A DNA stretch of 33,950 bases from Chara braunii (GCA_003427395.1 BFEA01000260.1:1525923-1559872), one strand, 5' to 3'; shown: positions 19,850-29,932, counted from the stretch's first letter. Program-made: numbers and translations. Notes: a model not told the origin generated them from the letters alone.

Positions 19850-20567
19850 CACGGGAGCAGAAGCCGCAACCCTTCTACTTGAAGGGTTAAACCTCAGTAG
19901 GCCGCCGTCTACCGTAGCTAAAGCAGACTCTGACCGCCTCCTTGCCATACAGCCGCGCCATCCACATCGCCTCGGCAGGTGGCGCACCTTGGCAGTCGTG
20001 CGTCCTGCCAACCAATCGTACGAAGCACTCCCTACGGAACAACCGTGCAGCCCCCAAAATCATGCCCACTTCCTTCGCGCCCCGGTCACACAACCAACTC
20101 GATGATTCGTTTTAGCCTACTTAGGTTCTGAATCACGCGGCTTAGCAGCAGCGCGTCGGTCTTTTAGGTAGAAAAATCTAGTTTTAGTCTTTCCACGACC
20201 GCGTGCCTTTGTGGCCCTATCGGAAATTGTGGACGTATTGTCAACTACTATTACTTCAATCGGACGTCAACAATGACATATGTTAACGAAAAACGGTTCG
20301 AGTCTCTCGGCCATAGGGTTGGTCTGAATAAACTCTGACAACATCAGTCTCATCGAGTCCTCCAATTGGACGAAAGAGTCGGACAGCGTCCGACGTTGAA
20401 AAACACTGGCAAATGCCCCGACAACGCGCGCAACTATTTTTCAAATTTCTTGCATGCCTCGTAAACCTGTTCCCTACTTTGCATCTACGCACCATCTCCC
20501 CTTCTTGTTGCACGCTCCCTTTTTGCATGCCTCTTCGTCTTCGTACAAGTGACGTCCGATCCTTTCC
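19850..20567. other. Intergenic, nothing recognised
   Basis: Overlapping frames on both strands at 19650-20110 are GC-driven and show no domain. Confidence 0.45.
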
Positions 20568-20870
20568 TTACCTATCATCGCAAGTGATTGGCTGTCTAGT
20601 TGGGATGGTCGGATCAATGTGGTGAAAGCGAAACACGCGCATCACTTGAACAACCACCCCAATTACACAGAACTTTCGACTCGCCTCTTTCGATCCTCCT
20701 AAAATCTTTGCCTTTCTTCTGTCCTGCTCATTTACACCCCTCGCTACCTGCACCTCGCGCTGGCACGCTGCCGCCTTTCGGGTTATAAATTCGCGCAGTC
20801 CCTTCCTCTCCCTCTCTTTGATCTCTGCAATGCTGCGCGAGCTATGCACGAAGTCCGCGGCGTTGAACAT
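20568..20870 (-). CDS. Possible coding remnant, charged helical segment
   Basis: A 100-codon frame from ATG 20870, whose first two thirds look protein-like: 'FNAADFVHSSRSIAEIKERE' and 'LREFITRKAAACQREVQVAR', a charged helix that could form a coiled coil, ending 'KAKILGGSKEASRKF'. After that the composition changes (many Val, Cys, His), suggesting an exon end or frame loss. Open sequence continues about 16 codons upstream of the ATG before a TAA. I recognise no family; it may be a fragment of a gag-like or lineage-specific protein. Confidence 0.3.
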   Translation of the reverse strand: MFNAADFVHSSRSIAEIKERERKGLREFITRKAAACQREVQVARGVNEQDRRKAKILGGSKEASRKFCVIGVVVQVMRVFRFHHIDPTIPTRQPITCDDR

Positions 20871-22741
20871 GCTTGACGTGCCCGGTGAATGGCAGAGTGA
20901 CGACGTGGGGCGGACTTAGTGGTAGACTTGGGGTAAGACAGTCGGAGTGACGGAGCGGTGGTGGAGATCGCACACCGCCAGCGACAGGGCCTTGTGGCTA
21001 TGGTTGGTGGAGGTTCGGGCTGATTGGGGGTTGCGGCTGATGGAGGCCAACCGTGTGTGAAATTTTGAATAGTGAGGGACTCGCTTTTATCCCCATTGCT
21101 GCTTTGTCTCAGTATGATGTATGCAATGTCATGAGGAATGGGTGTTTTGTTGTATGCATGCTGAGTGGTACGAGAGTCTATGGGTGATGAATGTCTCACT
21201 GTCCAAAGATAGATGAATGAGTAGATGTGTGGGCGCTCACAGACGCAACTCTGGGGAACACTGGGTGTCGACCGTCTGCATAGATGCATGACTGTATTGG
21301 ATTTCCCTCCCTTCCCCGACCCTCTCTGATCCCGGCGCCGCGTGTATGTGTGGGGATCGTCGCCACCCTCCCCCATCGTGATCAAATAATACGGGTCAGG
21401 GATTGTTTTTTCCTCTACAACGAACGACCGACAACAGGGGAGAGTCGCCAACGTTTCCACGTAGCGGCTGAACTGTCCACGACTAGGCCCTAATCAGCTG
21501 CGTCCGAACAATCAATTGGTGATCACGATCTCCGAGCTTGCCCTCCGATGGAGGCAACGAGTGGGGCGCTTCCCATTGAGACTTGTATGAAGTGAGCGTT
21601 TGCCTTGGTGAACGTAAGCGCAGGCAGCTGCTCGTGCTCAATCCCCTCATCGATCCGTTGCAATGTGCTACCACCCTTCCCGATCGCAGACAACGACAAC
21701 GTGTACTGCGATGCACATGTGCGGAACACCCTGCAATGAACCCATCAGGTTCATCTGTACAACCCAACTACAGTCTGCCATGAAGGGGGAAGTAGGTTTG
21801 TTTAATTGATCGATTCTCCTCCCCTCCCGTGATACTGCCTTATATTTACCTGAAGGTGTTACCTTGGTCCGTGACCCACGCCACGTGGCAACCACAGTTT
21901 AATTGTCACTGGTGCCGACAGGGGGATTTGTGCTCTTGGCGACGACTAGTCTTGGGATATGAAGGTGCGGTCAGATTCCCAGAGCTTTTCCACAAAGAGG
22001 GTTCTCTCCTGGCTAGCTTCCGAACCTGGGTTCCCCCAACCCTGTCTAAACCCGGTGGCGCCACACCTGATCACCCGCGGGGACTCGATGAATCCGACCC
22101 AGAGGCCTGAAAAACTTCATGTCTTTGGTCTTCCGTCTGCAGAGTTAACATGAACTTAACACGAAAGGAACGGTAAATTTCACTCCTTTCTGTCCCTGTT
22201 CTATTCCTTTTTGTCGTCTTACTAGTGCGCCACTATTGATATCCTCGACCGAGAGGAAGTTTTTGAATCAGAGCAGAGCGTGTCGCTTCGGAACTACTAA
22301 TTTTCTTGTATCTCCGTTTTGTCTCTGACGATGGTCGAAGCTCAGGAAAGGCGTCGGTACGAAACAAAAATCCCCCGTTCCATCCGGTAGATTCCCCCAC
22401 TGGCCAAAAATCCTCGGCCACACCCCCAACTACTCTGATCTGCGTTCGCAAGTACGGGACGACACGTGGGGTGTGAGGTTAGAGTATCACAAACCCGGAT
22501 AGAGATGAAGGATCATTGTAGGCAAGGCAATCTAGTTGTCACACGACTCTGTCTTTGTTCCTAGGGCTTCAATAGTAGATCTGTTAGTTGCGTGGAGTGC
22601 ATCTTGGTCTTGGAGCTTTTTCTGTGCTGATAAAGCTTTTATAAGACACACTCATTGTCATCCACTCACGATAACCAGTAAGGTAATATCACGGCTATTG
22701 GTAGTGGAACTACGGAGGTAGTGTGAGTGCTACCGTCAGGG
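20871..22741. other. Intergenic, nothing recognised
   Basis: The 225-codon minus frame at 20783-21460 lacks any recognisable domain and has composition typical of chance. No tandem repeat or RNA seen. Confidence 0.45.
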
Positions 22742-22895
22742 GTAGGAACGCTATTCGCCTATAGTTAGGGAAAGTAGGGTAGGAAGTAAACTTGAATTGC
22801 ATCCATGGTGATCTCAGTTCATTGAATGTTGTTGTTATTGGAGATCTAAGGGTGCATGGTGAGAAACCTGCCTAGGCGGTTCAGGCTTCCTTGAG
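22742..22895 (+). repeat. Dispersed repeat B, copy 2
   Basis: Partner of 14522-14655, with the same ordered landmarks. Confidence 0.6.
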
Positions 22896-23259
22896 TTTAC
22901 ATATCTGTTTAGGTTAGGTTAAGTTTGACCAAAACGAGTTTCTCGTAGGGACGCTGGACCCGGTTTCCAGCAAAGCCGAAGTTGGGTAATGGCCCCAATA
23001 CATACCGGGTAGAATTGTGAGGTCTCCGGCCTCAAGTGAAATTTTATTGCATAAGAAACTGTGTTCCTCCCCCCCTCCCCCCCCCCCCCCCCCCCCCCCC
23101 CCACAAAACCAAAAAAAAGACCTCGCCTTGGGCGCTGGACCCTGTAATGAAACAACGAGTTATTTTATTAAAAAAAAAAAACCTATTGAAAGACTCTAGA
23201 AAAGACACACACTGAGACTCGCAGTGGGACAAACTCAGTACACTTTTGCCCGAAATTAT
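22896..23259. other. Intergenic with poly-C
   Basis: Poly-C at 23066-23102, interrupted once by T. CGCTGGACCC at 22951-22960 and CGCTGGACCCTG at 23133-23144 match the palindromic word inside the foldback at 11967-12299, so this may be a relic of that family. Confidence 0.5.
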
Positions 23260-23618
23260 GGGTCTGGTTGCACTACTCCCCATATGCAAGTTTGGCGAGT
23301 AGGCGCCTGGTTGCACTTACTTGCCGAATTTGGCAAATGAAAAATATGTCAGACTGCTCGCCACACTGTCGACACAAGTTGTGGGGAGGGTTTTCAGTTC
23401 CCCCGCCTGCGCACGACAGTTTGTGGAGGGTGGTCCTCGGACCTCTCCACAACATAACTTTCTGGAGAGTGCACGGCTTCACGAGTTGACATCAGGTAGA
23501 AAAAATAAAGTGGCGAGTAAGTGCAACCAGGCCTCGAGTTCGACACGATTCTTATTTTTTTCACTCTCCACGCATCCGCCACGAATTGTGACGGATGACG
23601 TGTAGTGCAACTAGGCCC
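23260..23618. mobile_element. MITE-like foldback element 1
   Basis: Terminal inverted repeats GGGTCTGGTTGCACTAC (23260-23276) and GTAGTGCAACTAGGCCC (23602-23618), 15 of 17 paired. TAT on both sides is a possible 3-bp target duplication. A second internal inverted pair of 21 bp (23305-23325 with 23512-23532, 20 of 21) repeats the word CCTGGTTGCACTTAC. No coding capacity. GGG-starting termini and a 3-bp duplication resemble PIF/Harbinger MITEs; superfamily is inference. Confidence 0.65.
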
Positions 23619-23757
23619 TATTGCCAGAGATAAGCTGAAATAGGGGCTTGCCACACAGGCTTTCGAAACGAGCAACGCCACATAGTCTTTCGAAACAAGT
23701 TATTTCGAAAAAGTTTTGAAAGGTGTCAGACTGACCAGTGTCGAAAGTCATTTCAAA

Positions 23758-24165
23758 GGGCCTCGCCACACCAGTGTCGAGAACCTTTCTTTTTCACCAA
23801 CTGTCGTACATTTTTCGCCAAACGATTTTTAGCCAGAACCCCCCCCTTCGCCACACAACACTGTAGAATGGACGCACTTGTGAATGTAAGATGGAAAAAG
23901 ACGAACGCCCCTGAGGGTACGACAAGCACTAGTCCATCCCGATCTCTCGTCCACTCACCAATTTCGAAGAGAAGTCGACGGCGCAGCCGAGGACTGTCGA
24001 AAACTTCGGAGTAGCAGGTTGGGGGTTCAAGAACCTTCGACAACAGGTGTCGAGAAGCATTCTCTCCCAACTTGCGAATTTTCTTCCCATCTCCAATTTC
24101 GACACCCTGTGTGGCGAAGAGAAATTATCGAAAATCATGGTTTTGACACTGGTGTGGCGAGACCC
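23758..24165. mobile_element. MITE-like foldback element 2 (nested)
   Basis: Termini of 27-28 bp: GGGCCTCGCCACACCAGTGT and GAGAACC at 23758-23785, against its near-perfect reverse complement at 24139-24165 (ending GTGTGGCGAGACCC). About 408 bp, no coding capacity, no clear target duplication. The termini share the GGGYCT start with elements 1 and 3. Confidence 0.6.
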
Positions 24166-24291
24166 ATAGAGATGAGATCCTCCCGCCTATCACGAGCCTT
24201 TCCTCGAAAGACCTCGAGTGGTCTGGTGAAAAGGCCCACTCGAAACAGTGGATTGACAAAAAAAAAACAAAAAAAAAACGGGCGATTCCAA

Positions 24292-24414
24292 GGGTCTGGC
24301 TCCACTACTCTCGACATGCACAAAAGACAAAAAATATGGCGGTGTATCTTTCCATGTTCTAGGCAAAGATTCACACTCTCGTTTTACACGTGTCCAGAGC
24401 AGTGGAGTCAGGCC
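24292..24414. mobile_element. MITE-like foldback element 3
   Basis: GGGTCTGGCTCCACTACTC (24292-24310) faces GAGCAGTGGAGTCAGGCC (24397-24414). The left end is clearly related to element 1 (GGGTCTGGTTGCACTACTC), and the TTGCAC-to-CTCCAC difference is mirrored in the right terminus. The 123-bp element contains a weak copy of the AGATTCA interspersed motif (24343-24390). Confidence 0.55.
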
Positions 24415-24524
24415 AAAATCTGCATGTAGAAATGCCTCGGTGTTTCGAAAGTCTGTGTGGCGAGGGGGGGGGGGTTCTTTCCTTTCGATGAGCAACCTCT
24501 CGGAAAAGGTCTGACACCTTTTTT

Positions 24525-25854
24525 GACAGGAAGCGCTGCCCCCGACCCGACCTGGCACGCCGGACTGGATTGTCGCGATTTCACATGGTGACGACGCGCT
24601 GGGTAGGGGCGTGAGCTACCGGTGAGTGGTGGCAGGTTGGAGTGCACGGGGAGGGAGTAAGGGATGGTGGTGACAATATTGGAGTGCGACGCCATCTCCT
24701 GTGCTGGCAAGATAAAAGATGATTGATTGGTTTGGTGGGCATGGAAGAGGTTTGTCGAGTGACTCCATATGGGCAGGAGGGCTACTTTCCCCTTTTCCTC
24801 AACAGTATGGTAAATACAAGAGTAGCAAGGCTTGAATCTCTTGCGGCGACTCACCAACGGGTTTGGTGAGGAGGTGCCACACTATTTTCGATTCTCCTAT
24901 GGGGATTGAAGATGGTCGTTGTAGTTTTCAGTGCTAGTATTGTTGTAGAGCATAGTGGCTAGTAATGGGAGGGAGAGCGTCTCTCCTCCCCTGAAGATGG
25001 AGGGGTGGGGTTTGAAGGGGAAAAGGTAAGTTGGGGTTGTTGAGGAAGTGGGATCAAGGTTTTATGGATAGTTTTAGGGTTAGAGTCCTGCTCATGAATG
25101 GATCGGTCAGCTCATACTAAAAAAATACTAATAATCTACTCAATTGCTCTAAATGATCTCTAAAGTTGTCTGATTTTGATGATTGATTGGACAGACGAAT
25201 CTTAATTTTTCTTTTTCAGACGAAATTCTTGTTTTGTATCCAAAAGATAACAACCGAACTCTAAATTGCTGAATTTCGAATGAATTTTGATCGTTTTTTA
25301 TCACTTTTGAAATAACTCCTGGAAAAAATTTCAAGTGGAGATTCGTAAATCAGATTTTTGCTCTGATATCAAGCCATTCTTTCGAAAATTCAACACCTAA
25401 AGTGGATGATCTTGATCTGGATTCCATTTTTTTTTTAATTCTTAGTTGTCTTTATTTGAAATTACTTGATTTTCCTCTAAGGGTTTCTCCTGATTCTCGA
25501 CTCTGATGCTATAATTAGTAATCTTTAAATCCACGATCACAATAGTATGTTACTGTTACCTTGCTATGGTTCTTCAAGTTGAGGAGTTTTAGTTGGGTGG
25601 GTGGTCACCCTTGTCGTTAGTTGTGGGTCAGGTGTTTTGAGGATGAGTGGCGTCGGTGGGGGGGGGCGGTTTCTGGTTTGTGATATGGTGTCCTGCTGGT
25701 GAGGAGGGCTAGCTAGTAGGATTGGATTAGGGCATAACCGCAACTGGGGTGGTGGCTCAACTGTTATTAGTCTTGCCGGAGAGAGGTTGGCGGTTAGTGG
25801 AGGGGTCGGTGCTGAGCGTTTTTGGGTGAGGGCGTCCGCCTGACTTCTTCTTTC
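24525..25854. other. Intergenic, nothing recognised
   Basis: G-rich on the plus strand at 24,590-25,080 and AT-rich at 25,080-25,560. No domain-bearing frame or strong repeat found before the hairpin family. Confidence 0.5.
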
Positions 25855-26389
25855 TCCTCTTCTTGTGAATTATGGGTGGAGGAGGTCGGCTCATCGTGAG
25901 AGGAGGAAGAGTTGAGGGAAAGTGTGTGGGTGCGTCTGCTTTTCTCATCCTCCGAACTATGCGGTGGAGGAGGTCGGTTCGTCGGGGGATGAAAAAGAGT
26001 AGGAGGTTGGAGGGAAGAGGGGGGATGTTTTTTCTGATAGTCTCTGACTCGTAAAACTGTCTACTATTCTTTTATCTTCCGAACTATGTGGTGAAGGAGG
26101 TCGGATCGTCGGAAGATGATGAAGAGTAGGGGGCTCGAAGGAATAGTAGGCTGATAGTCTACGTAGAGATCTTCTTATTTTCTCTTAAAAATGGGCCGAC
26201 GTCTGCAGAGTTGTTTAGTCCTCAGGTAATAATTTTCATCTTGCGAACTACGTGGTGGAGGAGGTCGGCTCGTCGTGAGATGAAGAAGACCGTTGTACGT
26301 TGTCGACCGTTGTGGTACCCTGTGAGCTCATTCTTCTGTTGCTCTTTAGCTGGCGAACTATGTGGCGGAGGAGGTCGGCTCGTCGCCAG
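25855..26389 (+). repeat. Five dispersed hairpins with conserved 26-nt loop
   Basis: Hairpins pair 25855-25868/25894-25907, 25946-25955/25982-25991, 26074-26082/26109-26117, 26235-26246/26273-26284 and 26350-26356/26383-26389. All five enclose a 25- or 26-nt loop of near-identical sequence, consensus ACTATGTGGTGGAGGAGG then TCGGCTCG. Stems differ: TCTTCCGA/TCGGAAGA, CTGGCGA/TCGCCAG, CATCTTGCGA/TCGTGAGATG and others, with both arms changing together and G-T pairs tolerated on this strand. Spacing is irregular (about 90-165 bp) with T-rich sequence before most copies. Reading frames are not kept between copies, so a peptide repeat is unlikely. Function unknown. Confidence 0.85.
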
Positions 26390-26821
26390 AAGAAGATGGC
26401 AGGGGAGAGAGTTTAGCAAGGATACGCGGTGGCAGGGTAAGGAGTATAGGTGACGAAAAACAATTACGCGTGACGTCGGTTGGATGGAAAGGGAAGAAGA
26501 TGGTAGCAGTATATTCAAGTTTCTATAACATTTCTCAGTTGTGCTGAAATCAGATTTCGGTCTGAATGTCTCTATGACCTAAGGTTTTGTTGGCTGTTTA
26601 TGGTTGCTAAGGGTGGTCTTACGAATGTTTCATGATTCTCGGGATTTTTACCACCTCACCTTAGGAGGCTTCGTTGCTGTTATACTCAGTGATCCGCGAC
26701 TGTCCGATGCCAGAACGACGCTAGTTGGTGCTGGGGTGTTGCCCTATAACCTGCTGATGCAGGAGTATGAGGCCTGGTAGAGAGATCTGGGAATGCTTTG
26801 AGGTGGGCATTTGTTGCATAC
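26390..26821. other. Intergenic, left flank of the retrotransposon
   Basis: No gene. If the LTR boundary proposed below is right, CATAC at 26817-26821 would be the 5-bp target duplication on this side; its partner lies outside the window. Confidence 0.35.
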
Positions 26822-27788
26822 TGTAACGGTGCAGACCAGAACAACAACCGACCTCTTTCACAAAGTACAAGATAGCGTAACGGAAGACTTAAATACCAAT
26901 GATCCGAACAATCAATATTGCAATGCAACCCCGAACATACATCATCATCATCACTCCATGATGTGAAGGGGTCTGGCGCTCACACAGGAAGAATGCGCCA
27001 GCCCCAACCATACATAGACGAAGAAGAGGGGGGTTAGATGAAGAAGAGGGGAAGATGGGAATGTCGTCAACACCAAGTCTTCGGCACAGGCCCAAATAGT
27101 CCCTCGTCAAAATGTCTGGATCCAATGTCGTCAAGTCTCAAGTCACAACTCTCTCTCTCTGTCGTAGTCCGCTGATATTGAGACGTCAGGTAGTGAGAGG
27201 GTGAAGAAGAGATGGTGGACTTAGAAGAGGAGGAAGAAAAACTCTCTCTCTCTCTCTCTCTCTCTCAGTCCGGTACTAACCTGTGAAGCTGGCGCCTTGA
27301 TGCAGGTACCTCGAAGATGGAGCTGGAGCTATGGCGCCACAGGTAAGTCTTACTGGCCTCCGCCAGCCATCTCTCCCCAACAACTACCACCTATGAGCGC
27401 CCAACACTGAAGACTACTGCTACTGCCACTAGCGCCCAACGCTGAAGACTACTGCTAGCGCTAAGCTGCTCCTGCAACGCTCCTCCAGAGTGCTGCTCCC
27501 GAATCCTAAAGACTACTCCTGCCTTCTGTCAAACTACCTGCCCGTGAAGTGCATGGGAACTCCCTATGTACTACTCGGCCTGGACTGGCTGCAGGCGAGG
27601 CAGCAGTCCAGCCAGTCCAGGAGGCTGCTCTTGCCAATGCCAGGGCAAGCCAGGGGTTGGCGCTGCAGCCCCTGCTAAGGCTGGCGTGGGGAACAGGCCA
27701 AAAATAGCATGTTCCCAAAACCTTGGTTTGTTGCCTGAGTTCTAGGGCAGGATGACCTTATGAGGGCCCGAAAGTGACCCTCCGTTTC

Positions 27789-28024
27789 AGGCTGAAAAGA
27801 CTCAGGGCTGAAAAGCCGTGTTTTAGGCTGAAACAACATAGGGCCTGCAGACCCTCGTTTTCAGTCTTTCAGGTTGAAACGACATGGGGCCTGTAAGCCC
27901 TTATTTCTAGGCTTTTAGGCTGAGAATGCGGGACGGGCCCTGCAGGCCNGAAACGACATGGGGCCTGTAAGCCCTTATTTCTAGGCTTTTAGGCTGAGAA
28001 TGCGGGACGGGCCCTGCAGGCCCG
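27789..28024 (-). repeat. 46-bp hairpin-bearing tandem units in the LTR
   Basis: Units at 27825-27870 and 27871-27916, with partial units on both sides, begin AGG(C/T)TGAAAC-ACAT and carry a small palindrome each: AGGG with CCCT, GGGC with GCCC, and ACGGGCC with GGCCCGT. Spacing between full units is exactly 46 bp. Confidence 0.6.
27876..28022. other. 73-bp identical duplication around a single N (assembly artefact)
   Basis: 27876-27948 and 27950-28022 are identical over 73 bases and separated only by N at 27949. Unjoined overlapping contig ends are the simplest explanation; the true LTR is probably 74 bases shorter here. Confidence 0.85.
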
Positions 28025-28046
28025 TGTGGCTACGCAGTATGCCACA

Positions 28047-28059
28047 CCCCCCCCTCCTT
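28047..28059 (-). other. Polypurine tract
   Basis: On the minus strand AAGGAGGGGGGGG immediately precedes the TG of the LTR, the position and composition expected for the plus-strand priming site of reverse transcription. Confidence 0.8.
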
Positions 28060-28161
28060 GAAAGACCGAGCTTACCTGTGAGGGCGAAGGTGTCTGTCTG
28101 AGGGAGGGACCACAGTCCGGGTGGGAGGGGCAGGTCGTGAAGTTCGCTGAACTAACCTTTG

Positions 28162-28405
28162 TCACTCGTAGTGAGCGTAGATCAGCGGTGCGGATGCTTT
28201 CAAATCTGTTCCTGAAATCCACCGAGTGTCGTCGGGATCGCATGCTTTGAATGTAACTTTGTACTCTCGAGGCTTGTTGCCGTACTTGCGATCCGTGATG
28301 ACGCGGTCAACTTCCTGATGACCATCCATAGATGGAGGGTCCTGCGATCGTCGGCCTGGGAAGTCGTCGCTCTTAGCTGGTGTATATGTTGCCAGCTTCG
28401 AGGCG
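28162..28405 (-). pseudogene. Pol C-terminal tail, chromodomain-like
   Basis: A frame shifted by one base from integrase reads 'KLATYTPAKSDDFPGRR', then 'DGHQEVDRVITDRKYGNKPR', 'YKVTFKACDPDDTRWISG' and ends at TGA 28162-28164. The order of a hydrophobic strand, a Gly-containing turn, a second strand and an aromatic 'TRWIS' is that of a retrotransposon chromodomain, which in known chromoviruses guides integration to particular chromatin. One extra base near 28406 separates it from integrase and creates a TAA there. Domain call by pattern, moderate confidence. Confidence 0.55.
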
Positions 28406-29932
28406 TTAAAACACTGGATGGACCGTCAGATGCGGGGGGATGTTGATCACAAATGAAGGGTCATCGGGCTCATCGCCCGCGACTGAAGTTACGGGCCATG
28501 GTCCAAACCACTTGGGAAACAGTTTGCGTGAAACATCCTGTTCCAGTGCAAACTCTTCCGTGGAGACCCAAACCAGATCACCGGCGCGGATGGGACATGG
28601 CACGCGACGCCTGTTGGCTTGCTGTTGCATGCGGACTTGAACCTTTAACATGTTCGCGCGGGCTTGAGCCAGCAATTCCCTGTACTTCTAGACGGAAGCG
28701 GGAGAGCAAGCGGCGTCGATATCGGCTGGTCATGGAAGGAGCAGATCGGCAAAGATACGGCCTTTCTGTCCACCGTGGTGCAACTCGAATGGAGTCACGC
28801 CGATCGCCGGATGCACAAAAGTGTTGTAGGTGAACTCGATGTCGGGGAGGCGGTCAGCCCAATCTTTCTGATCCGGACGGATGAGCGTACGAAGCATCAT
28901 TTGAGCGGTTTGATGTGCCCGCTCCGTTTGCTCGTCCGTCTATGGATGCCGAGCCGAACTTGGTTTCATCTTCGTGCCGGACTCCTGCATGAGAGCAGTC
29001 CAAAATGCCGACATGAAGCGAGTGTCGCGGTCGCTGACTATGTCTTCCGGTACACCGTGGCCGCAAATCCAGCCGGTGTGCAAGAGGCGTGCCAGCTCGG
29101 GAGCCGTGAAGTTGTACTTGCAAGGGAGAAAACGTGCGTACTTACTCAAACGGTCCACGACCGTGAGGATGTCGTCGTGCCCGAGGCGATCGTGGGAAAA
29201 TGGTCCGGTGACATCCATGGCAGTGGAGAGACCGGGTTCCCGTGGGATAGGCATCGAACGCAACTCGCCATAGGGGTTGCGATTGCGGGGCTTGCTTCGT
29301 CGACAAACTTCGCAAGAGTCGCAATACCGAGTGACATCCGTAATGCGGTCGGGCCATCAGAATCGTTGTCGAAGCCGTGCAATAGTGCGGTTAACTCCGA
29401 AATGGCCAGCGAGTCACGAATCATGATACTCGCCGAGAAGGCGAGTCCGAAGATGACGGTCTCGTGGGACACATAGTAAGTCCTTGCCTCTCGAGTGGAG
29501 GAGCAAGTACCCGTCGGCAATGCAATAATGGCTGGCCGGCGGGTGATCCGAAGATAGCTGTGCATACAACATGGCGAAGTCCGGATCAGACTCATAGCCC
29601 CGGATGAAGTGTCGCTGGAGTTCCTCGTCGAATGCGAAGGCATGATGTGTCATAGCGCAAAGATCAGGTCTTCGCGAGAGTGCATCTGCTGCGCGATTGG
29701 AGAGGTCGTGAAGATGTTTCGGTGTGAAGTCAAATTGGTCGATGAAGTACATCCATCGTCCGATTGTGCTGCTCACCGTATCCTGCGTCTTGTAGTAGGT
29801 CAATGGGTTGTTGTTCGTGACCCATGTGAACCTACGGCGCCCAAGGAGGAAGTGCCGCCATCGCTTGACAGCCATCACGATCGCGAGCAGCTCCTTCTTC
29901 CTTGCATCATCAAGCGAATTGATGGGAGGCAC
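28406..29932 (-). pseudogene. pol: RNase H C-terminal half and integrase (degenerate)
   Basis: Same frame as the PR-RT ORF to its right, after the TAA at 29933. RNase H continues with 'DARKKELLA' and 'HDLSNRAADALSRR', but 'VTNNNPLTYY' has Asn where the family usually has the catalytic Asp. Integrase follows: zinc-binding HHCC-type region (H..GHFGVNRT ... CDSCEVC), then the core with D in 'AMDVTGP', D in 'VSDRDTRF' and, 35 residues on, E in 'TDEQTER', the DD35E triad. The C-terminal region has 'NRRRVPCPIRAGDLVWVS' and 'PKWFGPWPV'. In-frame stops at 29414, 29357, 28940, 28730 and 28688, ending at 28406. The enzyme would remove the RNA strand and insert the cDNA into the genome, but this copy cannot make it. 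Confidence 0.9.

Larger units (their letters stand above)
23643..24464. mobile_element. Outer foldback element of a nest
   Basis: GCCACACAGGCTTTCGAAAC at 23650-23669 faces TTTCGAAAGTCTGTGTGGCG at 24443-24462; an extra inverted pair, AAAGGTGTCAGAC near 23719 with 24508-24521, crosses it on the right. Within lie element 2 (23758-24165) and element 3 (24292-24414). The word CGCCACAC next to TTTCGA or GTGTCGA occurs at least seven times in both orientations across 23350-24465. Boundaries are approximate. Confidence 0.45.
26822..28046 (-). repeat. 3' LTR of the Ty3/gypsy element
   Basis: The inner edge is well placed: on the minus strand the polypurine tract is followed directly by TGTGGCATACTGCG. 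The outer edge is inferred from TGTAACGG at 26822, which would make the LTR run from TG to CA with short inverted ends, about 1.2 kb. Contents: a CT run at 27241-27267, a 35-bp repeat (GCGCCCAAC(A/G)CTGAAGAC) near 27396-27450, several hairpins (27579-27621 with CCTGGACTGG arms; GGGAACA/TGTTCCC near 27690) and 46-bp hairpin-bearing repeats at 27789-28024. The right part holds an assembly duplication around N 27949. Confidence 0.55.

Noticed and set aside
20783-21460. 225-codon minus-strand frame, the longest outside the retroelement
   Set aside because: No recognisable domain, irregular composition and no support from neighbouring frames; GC-rich sequence makes such frames by chance.
27341-27352. 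Strong 5' splice-site-like CACAGGTAAGTC on the plus strand in the LTR
   Set aside because: The element is transcribed from the minus strand and no exon can be identified on the plus strand.
29405-29416. Frameshift between RNase H and integrase
   Set aside because: On careful reading the frame continues through the TGA at 29414-29416 without a length change; only stop codons interrupt it.
28664-29476. 270-codon plus-strand frame opposite integrase
   Set aside because: Shadow of the minus-strand integrase; the recognisable motifs are all on the other strand.
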